NCBI RefSeq assembly: GCF_018388445.1
Contig: NZ_CP074405.1
Location: 1,178,001 to 1,242,000, forward strand
Source: Cellulomonas wangleii
Lineage (GTDB): Bacteria; Actinomycetota; Actinomycetes; Actinomycetales; Cellulomonadaceae
Direction of reading: 5' to 3'
DNA length: 64,000 nt
The notes under the pieces are model-generated. The model did no database searches and was not told the origin of the DNA. It saw nothing but the letters and a program-made list of their open reading frames with translations. Positions 39,815-48,870 of this stretch are shown here, piece by piece. Position 1 is the stretch's first letter; each line of letters starts with the position of its first letter. The translations under genes and the position numbers were made by a program.

Positions 39815-40701
39815 GCGCCGCACCCGAGCAGGACTCCGGCACGGTCACCGGCACGGGCGACGACGTCCGGCTGGTCGCCAGCGACCTGGACGGCACGCTG
39901 CTGCGCCCCGACGGGACGGTCTCGGACCGCACCGCCGCCGCGCTCGCGGACGCGGAGGACGCGGGCCTGGACGTCGTCTTCGTCACCGCCCGGCCGCACC
40001 GCTGGCTCACGGACCTGGCCGCCCACGTCGCCGGCCACGGCGTCGCGATCTGCGCCAACGGCGCGTCCGTCGTCGACGTCGCGGGGCTGCGCGTGCTGGA
40101 GGAGCACGGCATGGACGCCCGGCGCGTCGCTGCCGTGGCCGCGCGGCTGCGCGCGGCGTGGGGCGCGGACCGCGTGCACCTCGCCGTCGAGTCCGCCGCG
40201 GGCTTCGCCTCCGAGCGCGGCTTCGTCTCCGAGCACGACGTGCCGCCCGGCAGCCCGCGCGCCGAGCGCATCGAGGACGTCCTGCCACCCACGACCCTGA
40301 AGCTGCTGCTGCGGGCGACCGGGCGCCCCACGGACGCGGACACCTTCGTGGCGGACGCGCAGCGGGTGGTCGGCGACCTCGCGCAGGTGACGTCGTCCGC
40401 CGCCGGGGCGCTCGGCGAGATCGCGGCGCCCGGGGTGACGAAGGCCGCCACGCTCGGCGACTGGTCCGCGCGCCGCGGGATCGCGCCGGCCCAGGTGTGG
40501 GCGGTCGGCGACGCCCCCAACGACCTGCCGATGCTGCGGTGGGCCGGGCGCGCCTTCGCGGTCGCGAACGCCCACCCGGCCGTGCGTGCCGCGGCGCACG
40601 CGACCCTGCCGTCCAACGCGGACGACGGGGTCGCGGTGCTGCTGGAGCGTGCGGCGCGCCTCGCCCGCGCACGCAGGGCGGGCCGCCCGCCCGGTCGATA
40701 G
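39811..40701 (+). CDS. HAD-superfamily hydrolase, Cof type
   Basis: Probable sugar-phosphate or nucleotide phosphatase, 296 aa from a GTG overlapping the previous gene. Motif I is LVASDLDGTLL near residue 23, motif II is VVFVTARP near 57, the C2-type cap covers about residues 95-200, and motif IV is VWAVGDAPNDLPMLRWAG near 232. Substrate cannot be read from sequence. Confidence 0.88.
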   Translation: MSAAPEQDSGTVTGTGDDVRLVASDLDGTLLRPDGTVSDRTAAALADAEDAGLDVVFVTARPHRWLTDLAAHVAGHGVAICANGASVVDVAGLRVLEEHGMDARRVAAVAARLRAAWGADRVHLAVESAAGFASERGFVSEHDVPPGSPRAERIEDVLPPTTLKLLLRATGRPTDADTFVADAQRVVGDLAQVTSSAAGALGEIAAPGVTKAATLGDWSARRGIAPAQVWAVGDAPNDLPMLRWAGRAFAVANAHPAVRAAAHATLPSNADDGVAVLLERAARLARARRAGRPPGR

Positions 40702-40757
40702 TGTCGTCAGCGGGCGACCGCACCGGTGGTCGCTCGGCCCCACCTCCTGGAGGACGC

Positions 40758-41504
40758 ATGACCGCGAGCCCGATCGTCCTGCTGCACGCCTTCCCGCTGG
40801 ACCACCGCATGTGGGACGACGTCGCAGGCGCGCTCGCGCGGACCCGCCCGGTGCTCGCCCCCGACCTGCCGGTCCCCGTCGGCTCCGACCTGCCCGAGCC
40901 CTCGCTCGAGGCGGCGGCGGACCACGTCGCGCAGGTCGTGCGCGACGCGGGCACCGGACCGGTGGTCGTCGCCGGGCTCTCGATGGGCGGGTACGTGGCG
41001 CTCGCGCTCCTCGAGCGCCACCCGGAGCTCGTGGCCGGCCTCGCGCTGGTCGACACCAAGTCGACCGCGGACACCCCCGAGGCCGCCGCGAAGCGCGAGG
41101 GCGTCGCCGCGGAGGTCGAGGCCGCCGGCTCTGTCGACCCGGTCCGCGGCATGGTGGGCACACTGCTGGGGGAGACCACCCGCGGTGCCCGCCCCGAGGT
41201 CGTCGAGCGCGTCACCGCCTGGATCGGCGAGCAGGACCCGGCGCGTGTCACCTGGGCGCAGCGGGCCATGGCGGCGCGACCCGACCGGACGGAGACGCTG
41301 CGGCTCTTCACGGGGCCGGTCACCGTCGTCGTGGGCGACGAGGACGCCGTCACGGGCACCGACGCGGCCGACCACATGGTGGCGACGGCGGCGGACGGGC
41401 TGCTGGTCGTGGTGCCGCGGGTCGGTCACCTGTCGGCGGTCGAGGACCCGGCGGCCGTGGCGACGGCGCTGTCCGAGCTCGCCAACCGCGTGGACGCCGG
41501 CTGA
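40758..41504 (+). CDS. Alpha/beta-fold hydrolase
   Basis: 248 aa from ATG 40758 with TGGAGG upstream. Signs of the fold are VLLHAFPLDHRMWDD with the oxyanion-hole segment near residue 10, the nucleophile elbow AGLSMGGYVAL (Ser near residue 76), the acid in VVVGDEDAVT near 197 and the histidine in VPRVGHLSAVE near 225. Family members include esterases and 3-oxoadipate enol-lactonase-like enzymes. No substrate can be assigned, and no neighbouring pathway suggests one. Confidence 0.82.
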   Translation: MTASPIVLLHAFPLDHRMWDDVAGALARTRPVLAPDLPVPVGSDLPEPSLEAAADHVAQVVRDAGTGPVVVAGLSMGGYVALALLERHPELVAGLALVDTKSTADTPEAAAKREGVAAEVEAAGSVDPVRGMVGTLLGETTRGARPEVVERVTAWIGEQDPARVTWAQRAMAARPDRTETLRLFTGPVTVVVGDEDAVTGTDAADHMVATAADGLLVVVPRVGHLSAVEDPAAVATALSELANRVDAG

Positions 41505-41526
41505 CCGGACGCTCACGTGGCCGGCG

Positions 41527-42075
41527 TCAGACCTCGCCGGCCAGCACCCGCGCCAGGGCGTCGGGCAGGTCGATCGACTCGCCGTCCTTGCCGCCCGCAC
41601 CGATGACGAGCGGCGGGTCCTGCGGCACCGGCTGCACCCCGCGGAAGCGGGCCGTGAGGCTGGGCGGGGCGGTCAGCACGTAGAACTCCCCGGCGGTGTC
41701 GACGCCCACCGTCTCGTCGCGGCGCAGGTACCAGCCCCGCAGGGGCGTGCGGTAGCGCGCGCGGCCGTCGTACGAGCGCACGTGCAGCGGGCCCGGGGCC
41801 ACGCCGCGCTCGCGCGCCTCCGCGAGGAAGCCCGCGATGATCGCCCGCGCCCGCGTGGACTCGGCGCGCTGCCGTGCGGCCAGCGCGTCGGCGTGCGCGC
41901 GCGCGGCCTCCCGGCGCTGCTCGCGCCACTGCGCGGCGCGGTCGGGGCCGGGCTGCTCCGAGGCGGCCTGCGGCGCGGCCGGGGTCGGTCCCGCCGGCCC
42001 GTGCGGGGGGACGCCGGGCGCGCGCCCCGCCGGACGGTCGGTGCGACCGTCCGGCGAGGGCTGCGGGCTGCTCAT
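41527..42075 (-). CDS. Conserved hypothetical actinobacterial protein
   Basis: 182 aa from ATG 42075, seven bases after the stop of the coiled-coil gene, with no obvious ribosome-binding site, so translation may be coupled. A Pro/Gly-rich N-terminal 55 residues precede a charged helix (AAQWREQRREAARAHADALA) and a compact C-terminal domain with LHVRSYDGRARYRTPLRGWYLRRDETVGVD in part and PPLVIGAGGKDGESIDLPD. No catalytic motif or membrane segment is seen. Operon position suggests a role with the coiled-coil protein. Confidence 0.6.
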   Translation of the reverse strand: MSSPQPSPDGRTDRPAGRAPGVPPHGPAGPTPAAPQAASEQPGPDRAAQWREQRREAARAHADALAARQRAESTRARAIIAGFLAEARERGVAPGPLHVRSYDGRARYRTPLRGWYLRRDETVGVDTAGEFYVLTAPPSLTARFRGVQPVPQDPPLVIGAGGKDGESIDLPDALARVLAGEV

Positions 42076-42082
42076 CGGGTGG

Positions 42083-44284
42083 TCAGCGACCGTCGGACGA
42101 CGCGTCCGTCGCCGTGTCGGCCTGCTGCTCGACGGCGGGGGAGGGCACGACGGGCACGGCCGCCGAGACCGGTGCCGGGCGAGCCTTCGACGTGCGCGCG
42201 GGCCGGGCCGGACGCGCCGGGCGGGAGCCCTCGTCACCGGCCGGCTCGGTCTGCGGGCCGGCGGCGTCGCCCGAGCCGGTGGACCCGGTCGTCCCGGTGC
42301 GGTCGCCGGCACCGTCGGGGGCGGCGTCGGCCGCCTCCGTGCCGGCGGGGCGGGCCGCCGTGGCCGGCTGCCGCTCGGCGCGCTGCGCGGGTGCGGCCGC
42401 GGTGCCGCCCGACTGCTCCTTGACGAACTTCTCCTCGATCCTGCCCGCCTTCTCCAGCGCGGCCCGGTCCGGGTTGGTGCCGAGCAGGTGCCGCAGCTCG
42501 TCGAGGTAGGACGTGATCGACTCGCGCTGCCGGTGCAGGTCCTCGACCTGGCGCGTCGCCGTGGTCCGCTCGCGCTCCGCCTCGGTCATCGCGTCCGAGA
42601 TCTGCTTCTCGGCGTGCTCCCGTGCCTCGGCGACCACGCGGTCCGCGTTGCGCCGCGCGTTGGCGAGCAGCTCCGCTGCCTGCTGCTCGGCGTCGACCCG
42701 CACCTTCTCGGCGTGCGCGAGGGCCTTGGCCACGCGCTCCTCCGCCTCGGAGGCGTGCGCCTCGGCGTCCGCGACGAGCCGCTCGGTCTCGGCGCGCGCG
42801 GTCTCGTGGCGCTCAGCGTCGTGCCGCTCGGCCGCCTCGTGCTGCGCCGCGATGGCGAGCTCGGCGTCGGAGAGCTGCTGCTCGGCGCGCCGGACCAGCT
42901 CGTCGGCCTGCGTGCGGGCCTGGGTCATCGCCTCGGCGACCGCCCGGCGAGCCTCGTTCTGCAGACGCTCGACCTCGAGCCGCGTGCGCTCGCGCAGCTC
43001 CGTGGTCTCGCGGTCCGCGGCGGCCCGGGCCTCGGACGTCTCCCGGTCGGTCGTGGACCGCAGCTCGTCGGTCTCACGCTGGGCCGTCTCGCGCAGGTGG
43101 GCGACCTCGTAGCCGGTGCGCTCGCGCAGCTCGGTCGTCTCGCGCTCGGCGGACGCCCGCAGCTCCGCGGCGTACTGCTCCGACTCGGTGCGCAGCGTCG
43201 CGACCGCGTCCTCGGCCTCCGCCCGGACCTGGGCGATCTCGTCGTGCGTCGCGGCGCGCAGCTCGCCGGCCTCGCGCTCGGCGGTCGCGCGGACGTACGC
43301 GGCGTACTGCTCCGCCTCGGTGCGCAGCGCCGCCACCTCCGTGGCGACCCGCTGCTGCAGCGCCGCCGCGTCGCGCTCCGCGGCAGCGCGTGTCGCGTCG
43401 GCGTACTCGGCCGCCGAGGCACGCAGCGCCGTGGTCTCCTCCGCCGCGGCCTGCCGCGCCGCGGCGACCTCCGCGTTGACCTCGGACCGCAGGCGCGCGA
43501 CGTACCGCTCCGCGTCGCTGCGCAGCGCCGCGACCTCGGCCTCGGTGCGCTGACGCAGCTCGGTGGTCTCCTGGTCCGCGCTCTGGCGCAGGTCCTGCGC
43601 GTACCGCTCGGTCTCCTCGCGCAGCGCCGTGGTCTCCGCCTCCGTGCGCGTCCGCAGCTCGGTCGCGGTGCGCTCGGTGGCGACGCGCAGCTGGGTCGCC
43701 TCGTGCTCGACGCGTGCCCGCAGCGTCCCGAGCTCGCGCTCGAGGGACGTCCGCCGCTCGCTCTCCTCGGTCGCGACCGCGCTCTGGATCCGCGCCGCCT
43801 CCCGCTCGGCCGACCCGACGAGCTCCTCCGCGCGGCGGTGGGCAGCCAGCACCGAGCTCTCCGCCTCCGCGGCCGCCGTGGTGCGGACCTCCTCGGCCTC
43901 GCGCCGGGCGGTGGCCAGCAGCTCGGCCACCTCGTTCTCCGCGCGGGCGCGCAGCTGACCCGCCGCCAGCTTGGCCCGCGCCAGCGAGTCCGCAGCCTGG
44001 GCGTTGGCCTGGGTCATGACGTCGGACGACTGCTCCTCGGCCGAGCGCAGCAGCTGCTCGATGCGCGAGCCCAGGCCCGCGTACGTCGGGCGCTCCGCCT
44101 CGCGCAGCTGGCGGTGCGCCTCGGAGAGCTCGCCCGCCACCTTCATCTTCTCGGAGTCGAGCGCCTCGACCTGCGCCCGCGCGTCGGCCAGGGCCTTCTC
44201 GAGCGCGCCGATGGTCTCGTCGACCGCGTCGCGGTCGTAGCCGCGGAAGTTGACGACGGGAAACGGGTTCCGGGCTTCGGGCAC
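42083..44284 (-). CDS. DivIVA-like N-terminal segment with long hendecad coiled coil (Scy/polarity-type cytoskeletal protein)
   Basis: 733 aa from GTG 44284, preceded by AGGAGG. The N terminus (about residues 8-60, FPVVNFRGYDRDAVDETI) resembles the DivIVA/SepIVA lipid-binding start, including the FRGYD turn. A continuous helix follows to about residue 610. From about residue 184 to 469 it is built of about 26 uninterrupted 11-residue units such as ETTELRERTGY and YAAELRASAER, often alternating E- and Y-starting units to give a 22-residue period. The last 110 residues are a disordered Ala/Pro/Gly/Thr tail. Streptomyces Scy and FilP are the closest known analogues: filament-forming proteins that organise growth at the cell pole. 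Scaffold function is inferred from architecture. Confidence 0.75.
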   Translation of the reverse strand: MPEARNPFPVVNFRGYDRDAVDETIGALEKALADARAQVEALDSEKMKVAGELSEAHRQLREAERPTYAGLGSRIEQLLRSAEEQSSDVMTQANAQAADSLARAKLAAGQLRARAENEVAELLATARREAEEVRTTAAAEAESSVLAAHRRAEELVGSAEREAARIQSAVATEESERRTSLERELGTLRARVEHEATQLRVATERTATELRTRTEAETTALREETERYAQDLRQSADQETTELRQRTEAEVAALRSDAERYVARLRSEVNAEVAAARQAAAEETTALRASAAEYADATRAAAERDAAALQQRVATEVAALRTEAEQYAAYVRATAEREAGELRAATHDEIAQVRAEAEDAVATLRTESEQYAAELRASAERETTELRERTGYEVAHLRETAQRETDELRSTTDRETSEARAAADRETTELRERTRLEVERLQNEARRAVAEAMTQARTQADELVRRAEQQLSDAELAIAAQHEAAERHDAERHETARAETERLVADAEAHASEAEERVAKALAHAEKVRVDAEQQAAELLANARRNADRVVAEAREHAEKQISDAMTEAERERTTATRQVEDLHRQRESITSYLDELRHLLGTNPDRAALEKAGRIEEKFVKEQSGGTAAAPAQRAERQPATAARPAGTEAADAAPDGAGDRTGTTGSTGSGDAAGPQTEPAGDEGSRPARPARPARTSKARPAPVSAAVPVVPSPAVEQQADTATDASSDGR

Positions 44285-44361
44285 GAATGATCCTCCTGGA
44301 AGACGGGCCCGGCCGGCGGCGGTGGCCGAGGTCCTCCTCGGTGGGCCGGTGCCCCGGTGCC

Positions 44362-44389
44362 AGGATACGCGGCACACGGTCCCTGAAAA
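44362..44389 (-). promoter_or_regulatory. Probable promoter of the coiled-coil gene
   Basis: On the minus strand TTTTCA (44384-44389) and TATCCT (44362-44367) are 16 bases apart, giving a leader of about 70 bases. It lies in the 344-base gap 44285-44628, which holds this and the divergent promoter at 44593 and no reading frame of note. Confidence 0.4.
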
Positions 44390-44592
44390 GGACGGACCAC
44401 GCGCCCGGCGACGCCCGCCGGCGAGTGCGTCGGTGCTGGTGAGCGGCCTGTGCGTGGGCAGGGTGCCGCGTCTGTCCGGGTTCGCCCCGCAATCTCCCTC
44501 CGCGTCGTCCCGACGTGATCGGGAGGTGGAGGTCGGGTGACGATCGGGCCGTCACCCCTCGTCCGGGTTCGGCCCGTCGTGACCCGTCTGCC

Positions 44593-44598
44593 TATCCT
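44593..44598 (+). promoter_or_regulatory. Probable -10 element for the 44629-47729 genes
   Basis: TATCCT lies 30 bases before the GTG start at 44629, with GGAGAG between. The hexamer equals that upstream of hom and, on the other strand, of the coiled-coil gene. Confidence 0.45.
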
Positions 44599-44628
44599 GG
44601 GGCCGTTCGCGACCGGAGAGGACTGTGC

Positions 44629-46671
44629 GTGCTGAAGCGACTGATCGTCGCCCTGGTGGGATTCCTGGGTGTCGTGGTCATCGCCCTCGGGGTGGCCTCT
44701 GCGACCGCATGGCGTGCTGACGACGTGCTCGTCGCCGAGCTGCGGGCCGACGAACCCCTGGTGGTGACCGACCCCGGCGTGCTCGAGCTGGCCGGTGACG
44801 AGGTGACGGTCCGGGCCGAGGCCGACGGACCCGTCGTCCTCGCCGTCGGCCGTGACACGGACGTGGCGGGCTGGGTCGGGACCGACGCCCACGAGCGCGT
44901 CACCGGGCTCGCCGGCTGGCACCGGCTGGCCGCGGAGGACGTGGCCGCACCGGCTCCCGAGCCCACGGAGGCCGCCGAGGGTGAGGCGCCTGCCGAGGGT
45001 GAGGCGCCTGCCGAGGGTGAGGCGCCTGCCGAGGGTGAGGCGCCCGCCGAGGCCGGGGCCGCCGTGACGGTGCCCGACCCGACCGGCTCCGACCTGTGGG
45101 TCGTGGAGGCGACGGGCGACGGCTCCGCCGAGATCACGTGGACCGCGCAGCCCGGCCGCTGGAGCGTGCTGGCCGCCGGTCCGGGCGGCTCGCCCGTGAC
45201 CCTGTCGCTCGCCTGGCCCCAGGTCGTCACGACGCCCTGGCTGTGGCCGTGCGTCGTCGTCGGCAGCCTGCTCGTGCTGGCCGCAGCGGCCCTGCTCGCC
45301 CGCGACCTGCGTCGCAGGCGGCGAGGCTCCGACGCGGACTGGACCCCCGTGCTCACCGGGCCGATGCCCGTGGTCGGCCCCGACGGGGAGCCCGCCGGGC
45401 TCACGCGCCGGCAGCTCCGGGAGCTGGCGGCGCAGGGTGCCGCCCGTGCGTCCGGCGCCTCGCCCGCGGACGAGCCCGTGCACGCGTCGGCGGCACGCGA
45501 CGACGCCGCGGTGACACCGGTCGCGGCCTCGCCTGCCGCCTCCACCGGCGCCGCCCCTGGTGGGCGGTCCGCCTCCGACGGCGCACCCGGCACAGGTCGG
45601 ACGGCCGGCACGGCCGCGCCGACGCGCGCGGGTGGGGCACCCACCCCGGCCGCCGGCCGGGCAGCAGCCGGTGCCCGGAGCACGGACCCGGCGGTGCCCG
45701 CAGAGCCCGCGCTGCCCGGCGAGCCCGTCCGGGCCGCAGGGCCGCTCGCCGCGGTGGCCCCCGCGACGCGGCGTGCGCTGCGCGCCGTCACCTCCCGGGG
45801 CTCGAGCGGCCGCGAGGCCCGCGCGACCGGGCAGGGGGAGGACGCGCACACCTCGGGTGCGCCCGAGGGTGCCGACGCCCCGGAACCGCGGACGCCCCGC
45901 GGCCCGGCCGTGCCCGTCGGCGGGCGCCGCGACGGCGGCGCGCCCACGGGCGGCGCCGTACCGACGGGCGACGACGCGCCGACCGGCTGGATCCCGGCCG
46001 CCACCGCCGCGCGGACGACAGCCACCCGAGGCGGCGGGCCGATGACGGGGACGCCGGCCGCGGCGTCACCCGGCCCGGCGTCGGAGCACCCGCACGGTCG
46101 CCCCGCCTGGCTCGGCGGCGAGCACTCGACGCGCCCGGCCGGCAGCCCGCAGCTCCCGCCGCCGGGGCCGCGCACGGCCGGTACCCCGCAGCCCGCGCCG
46201 GCGCGTCCGGCCGGTACCCCGCAGCTCCCCCCGGGGCGGGCGGGTGCGAGCCCGCAGCTGCCACCGGCACGTCCGACGGGGAGCCCGCAGCTGCCCCCGC
46301 CCGGAGCGGCGGGCTCGCCCGACGCCCCCGGCGGGCGGCGTCCGACGTCCGCGCGCCCGGGCTGGGCCACCGGTCCGGACGCGCCGGGCCGTGGCCCGTC
46401 CGCGGGGCCCCAGGCGTCCCGTGCCGCCGGTCCGGAGGGGCCGCGGGCCGTGACGGGCGCCGACGCGACCCCTGGCCCCGTCCCGGGGCGCAGCGCTGGC
46501 CCCGCCCCGGCCGACCCCCCGCGTCCGGCCTGGCTCCGCGACGCCCCCGTCCCGACCGGACCGCGCGCGGCGGGGACCGAACCCGCCGCCGGCCCGCGCG
46601 CAGACGCCTGGCGACGCGCGTGGGGCCTGCCGGCCGACGACGACGACCCGACCACGGAGGAAGGACGATGA
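44629..46671 (+). CDS. Bitopic-loop membrane protein with long Pro/Ala/Gly-rich tail, function unknown
   Basis: 680 aa from GTG 44629, preceded by GGAGAG. An N-terminal membrane helix (about residues 5-25) leads to an extracellular domain of about 170 residues, interrupted by four copies of AEGEAP. A second helix (about 200-224, VVTTPWLWPCVVVGSLLVLAAAALLA) is followed by RDLRRRRRGS and a disordered cytoplasmic tail of about 450 residues. The tail has an LTRRQLRELAAQG motif and several degenerate SPQLPP or TPQLPP repeats (about 46141-46310). Four-base overlap with a lipoprotein gene suggests joint function at the cell surface. No known family was recognised. Confidence 0.72.
   Translation: MLKRLIVALVGFLGVVVIALGVASATAWRADDVLVAELRADEPLVVTDPGVLELAGDEVTVRAEADGPVVLAVGRDTDVAGWVGTDAHERVTGLAGWHRLAAEDVAAPAPEPTEAAEGEAPAEGEAPAEGEAPAEGEAPAEAGAAVTVPDPTGSDLWVVEATGDGSAEITWTAQPGRWSVLAAGPGGSPVTLSLAWPQVVTTPWLWPCVVVGSLLVLAAAALLARDLRRRRRGSDADWTPVLTGPMPVVGPDGEPAGLTRRQLRELAAQGAARASGASPADEPVHASAARDDAAVTPVAASPAASTGAAPGGRSASDGAPGTGRTAGTAAPTRAGGAPTPAAGRAAAGARSTDPAVPAEPALPGEPVRAAGPLAAVAPATRRALRAVTSRGSSGREARATGQGEDAHTSGAPEGADAPEPRTPRGPAVPVGGRRDGGAPTGGAVPTGDDAPTGWIPAATAARTTATRGGGPMTGTPAAASPGPASEHPHGRPAWLGGEHSTRPAGSPQLPPPGPRTAGTPQPAPARPAGTPQLPPGRAGASPQLPPARPTGSPQLPPPGAAGSPDAPGGRRPTSARPGWATGPDAPGRGPSAGPQASRAAGPEGPRAVTGADATPGPVPGRSAGPAPADPPRPAWLRDAPVPTGPRAAGTEPAAGPRADAWRRAWGLPADDDDPTTEEGR
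44974..45045 (+). repeat. Four tandem 18-bp units
   Basis: Four head-to-tail copies of an 18-bp unit encode AEGEAP each, with one base difference in the last copy. It forms an acidic spacer between the extracellular domain parts and is a likely site of length change by slippage. Confidence 0.9.
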
Positions 46672-47729
46672 CCCTGACCCGCACCCGCGCCCCGCAGCCC
46701 GCCCAGGGCGTCGTCGGCGCCGCACGGCCCACACGCCGTGCGCGGCGTGCGCTCGCCGCCGCGGCGGCGCTCCCGCTGCTCCTGCTCACCGGCTGCGGCA
46801 CGCCGCTGCCGACCGCGCAGCCGGACCCCGTGCCCGCCGTCGCACCGCCTGCCCTGTCGGTCGCCCAGGCGCAGCGCGTGCTCGGCGCCGTGTCCGAGGT
46901 GGTCGCGGCGGGCGACGCGGGGAACGACCCCGCGGGTCTGGCGGCGCGTCTCGAGGGCCCCGCCCTGGCCATCCGCACCGCCGAGTACGTGCGCAACACG
47001 GCCAACGGCGGGACGAAGCCGCCGACGGCGCTGCCGTTCGACGAGCAGGCGCTGGTCGTGTCGGAGACGGACACCTGGCCCCGCACCCAGCTGGTCGTGA
47101 CCGAGCAGCCCGACGACCTGCAGGCACCCCGCGTCCTCGTGCTGCGCCAGGCGTCCCCGCGGGATCAGTACAAGCTGTGGGGCTGGGCCAAGCTCATGCC
47201 GTCGGCGCAGACGCCCGCGACCGCGGCGCCCGAGGAGGGCAGCCCCACGCTCGCGCCGGACGCGGAGGGCCTGGTGCTCACCCCGCTCGACGCGGTCGCG
47301 CAGTACACCGACGTCCTGGCGAACGGTGACGCGTCGCCGCACGCGGGCGCGTTCGCGCCGGACGCCTTCCGCTCCGCGATCGAGGCCGAGCGGGCGCAGG
47401 TCGTCTCGCAGCTCGCCGACGCGGCCACGCTGACCCAGACGTACACCCCGGCCGCCGAGCCGGTCGTGACCGTCGGCACGGTCGACGGTGGGGCCATCGT
47501 CGTCAGCGAGATCGCCACCACGTCGACCGTGACGCTCGCGGCGCCCGGCGGCACGATCACGGTCGAGCCGTTCTACTCGGCGCTCGCGGGCGGGGCGACC
47601 ACGGCGGGATCGAGCCTGACGCGCACGTTCACGGGTGTGGTGGTCATGTACGTGCCGCCGGCCGGCAGCGACGCGCAGGTGCAGGTGCTGGCGGGGGAGC
47701 AGTCGGTCACCGCGGCGACGGCCCAGTGA
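46668..47729 (+). CDS. Secreted lipoprotein, function unknown
   Basis: 353 aa from ATG 46668 (ATGA overlap with the gene before; AAGGAC upstream). A basic N terminus (RPTRRARRALAA), a hydrophobic core and the lipobox LLTGCG (Cys about residue 48) show lipidation outside the membrane. The mature protein has no cysteine pairs or enzyme motifs; it looks like two NTF2/Mce-like alpha-beta parts with repeated threonine-rich strands. Together with the preceding membrane protein it forms an envelope pair conserved by overlap here. Confidence 0.75.
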   Translation: MTLTRTRAPQPAQGVVGAARPTRRARRALAAAAALPLLLLTGCGTPLPTAQPDPVPAVAPPALSVAQAQRVLGAVSEVVAAGDAGNDPAGLAARLEGPALAIRTAEYVRNTANGGTKPPTALPFDEQALVVSETDTWPRTQLVVTEQPDDLQAPRVLVLRQASPRDQYKLWGWAKLMPSAQTPATAAPEEGSPTLAPDAEGLVLTPLDAVAQYTDVLANGDASPHAGAFAPDAFRSAIEAERAQVVSQLADAATLTQTYTPAAEPVVTVGTVDGGAIVVSEIATTSTVTLAAPGGTITVEPFYSALAGGATTAGSSLTRTFTGVVVMYVPPAGSDAQVQVLAGEQSVTAATAQ

Positions 47730-47870
47730 CGCGCCGCGGCGGACGCCGCTGCGCCCTGGGCCTGCGACGATGGACAATGCGCGGACGGCACCGCACCCAC
47801 GTCCGTGGGGCCGACCCGCGGTGACGTCCTCACCGACCTGAGCACGCACGACCACACCGAGGAGCTCGTG

Positions 47871-48806
47871 ATGTCGCAGCCGTCGCAGCAGCCCGGCCCC
47901 CGCCTCGACGCGCGCGGAGCAGTCGACCTGTCGGCCCTGGCACGTCCGGCCACCCCGCCGCCCGGGAGCCCGGGCGGCCTGCCGACCGCCGGCGGGTACG
48001 TCCGGGACGTCGACCAGTCGACGTTCGCCGACGTCGTCCAGTCCTCGACCCAGCACCCGGTGGTCGTGGTGCTGTGGGCGCCGTGGAGCGAGGTGAGCCA
48101 GCAGGTCGCGACGGACCTCGCGGCCCTCGCCGACGAGGACGCGGGACGCTGGCTCCTGGCCCGCATCGACGCTGAGGCCAACCCTCAGGTGGCCGCCGCC
48201 TTCCAGGCGCAGTCGGTGCCGACCGTCGTGGCGGTGCTGGGCGGGCAGCCGGTGCCGCTGTTCCAGGGCGCCTACCCGCGCGAGCAGGTGCGGGCGGTGC
48301 TCGACCAGCTCCTCGCGGCGGCCGAGGCGAACGGCATCACGGGCCGCGTCGCCGCAGGCGCTCCCGCCCCGGAGCCCGAGCCGGAGCCGGCCCTCCCGCC
48401 GCTGCACCAGGCGGCGTACGACGCGATCGAGCGGGACGACCTCCCCGCGGCGCGCTCGGCCTACGAGCAGGCGCTGCGGGAGAACCCCCGCGACGCGATG
48501 GCGAGCGCGGGCCTGGCGCAGGTGGGTCTCATGGAGCGCACCGCGGGTGCGGACGTGCGCGCGGTGCGCGAGGCGGCCGCCGCCCGGCCCGACGACGTCG
48601 ACGCGCAGCTCGCGGTCGCGGACCTGGACGTCTTCGGCGGTGCCGTCGAGGACGCGTTCGCCCGGCTCGTCGAGCTCGTGCGTCGCACCGCCGGCGAGGA
48701 CAGGGAGCGGGTGCGAGTGCGGCTGGTCGACCTCTTCGAGGTCCTGGGCACGGACGACCCGCGTGTCGTCGCCGCCCGCCGCGCGCTCGCGTCGGCCCTG
48801 TACTGA
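47871..48806 (+). CDS. Thioredoxin-fold protein with C-terminal TPR-like helices (YbbN/CnoX-like, redox-inactive)
   Basis: 311 aa from ATG 47871 with GAGGAG upstream. A Pro-rich start of about 40 residues is followed by a thioredoxin fold (about residues 45-150): STFADVV, VVVVLWAPWSEVS where WCxxC should be, and QSVPTVVAVLGGQPV with the cis-proline. Helical repeats follow (DAIERDDLPAARSAYEQALRENP). It has the layout of YbbN/CnoX chaperones, but neither active-site cysteine is present, as in E. coli CnoX, where one cysteine alone is used. A holdase or scaffold role is likely. Confidence 0.82.
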   Translation: MSQPSQQPGPRLDARGAVDLSALARPATPPPGSPGGLPTAGGYVRDVDQSTFADVVQSSTQHPVVVVLWAPWSEVSQQVATDLAALADEDAGRWLLARIDAEANPQVAAAFQAQSVPTVVAVLGGQPVPLFQGAYPREQVRAVLDQLLAAAEANGITGRVAAGAPAPEPEPEPALPPLHQAAYDAIERDDLPAARSAYEQALRENPRDAMASAGLAQVGLMERTAGADVRAVREAAAARPDDVDAQLAVADLDVFGGAVEDAFARLVELVRRTAGEDRERVRVRLVDLFEVLGTDDPRVVAARRALASALY

Positions 48807-48838
48807 CCGCGATCGACCTCTCACCACCACCGCGTGAG

Positions 48839-48870
48839 CAACGCCGTCGGCCTCCCGGCCGGCGGCGTTG
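48839..48870 (+). terminator. Hairpin terminator before the rRNA promoters
   Basis: A 14-bp stem (48839-48852 with 48857-48870, one G-U pair) closes a four-base loop, 32 bases after the stop of the thioredoxin-fold gene and 66 bases before the first rRNA promoter. It would isolate the rRNA operon from read-through. Confidence 0.65.

Noticed and set aside
34806..40616. A 1,936-codon stop-free frame on the minus strand
   Set aside because: It runs antisense to GH42, GH31 and GH1, all with clear catalytic motifs. Its translation is His/Arg/Val/Gln-biased with no domain, an artefact of very high third-position G+C.
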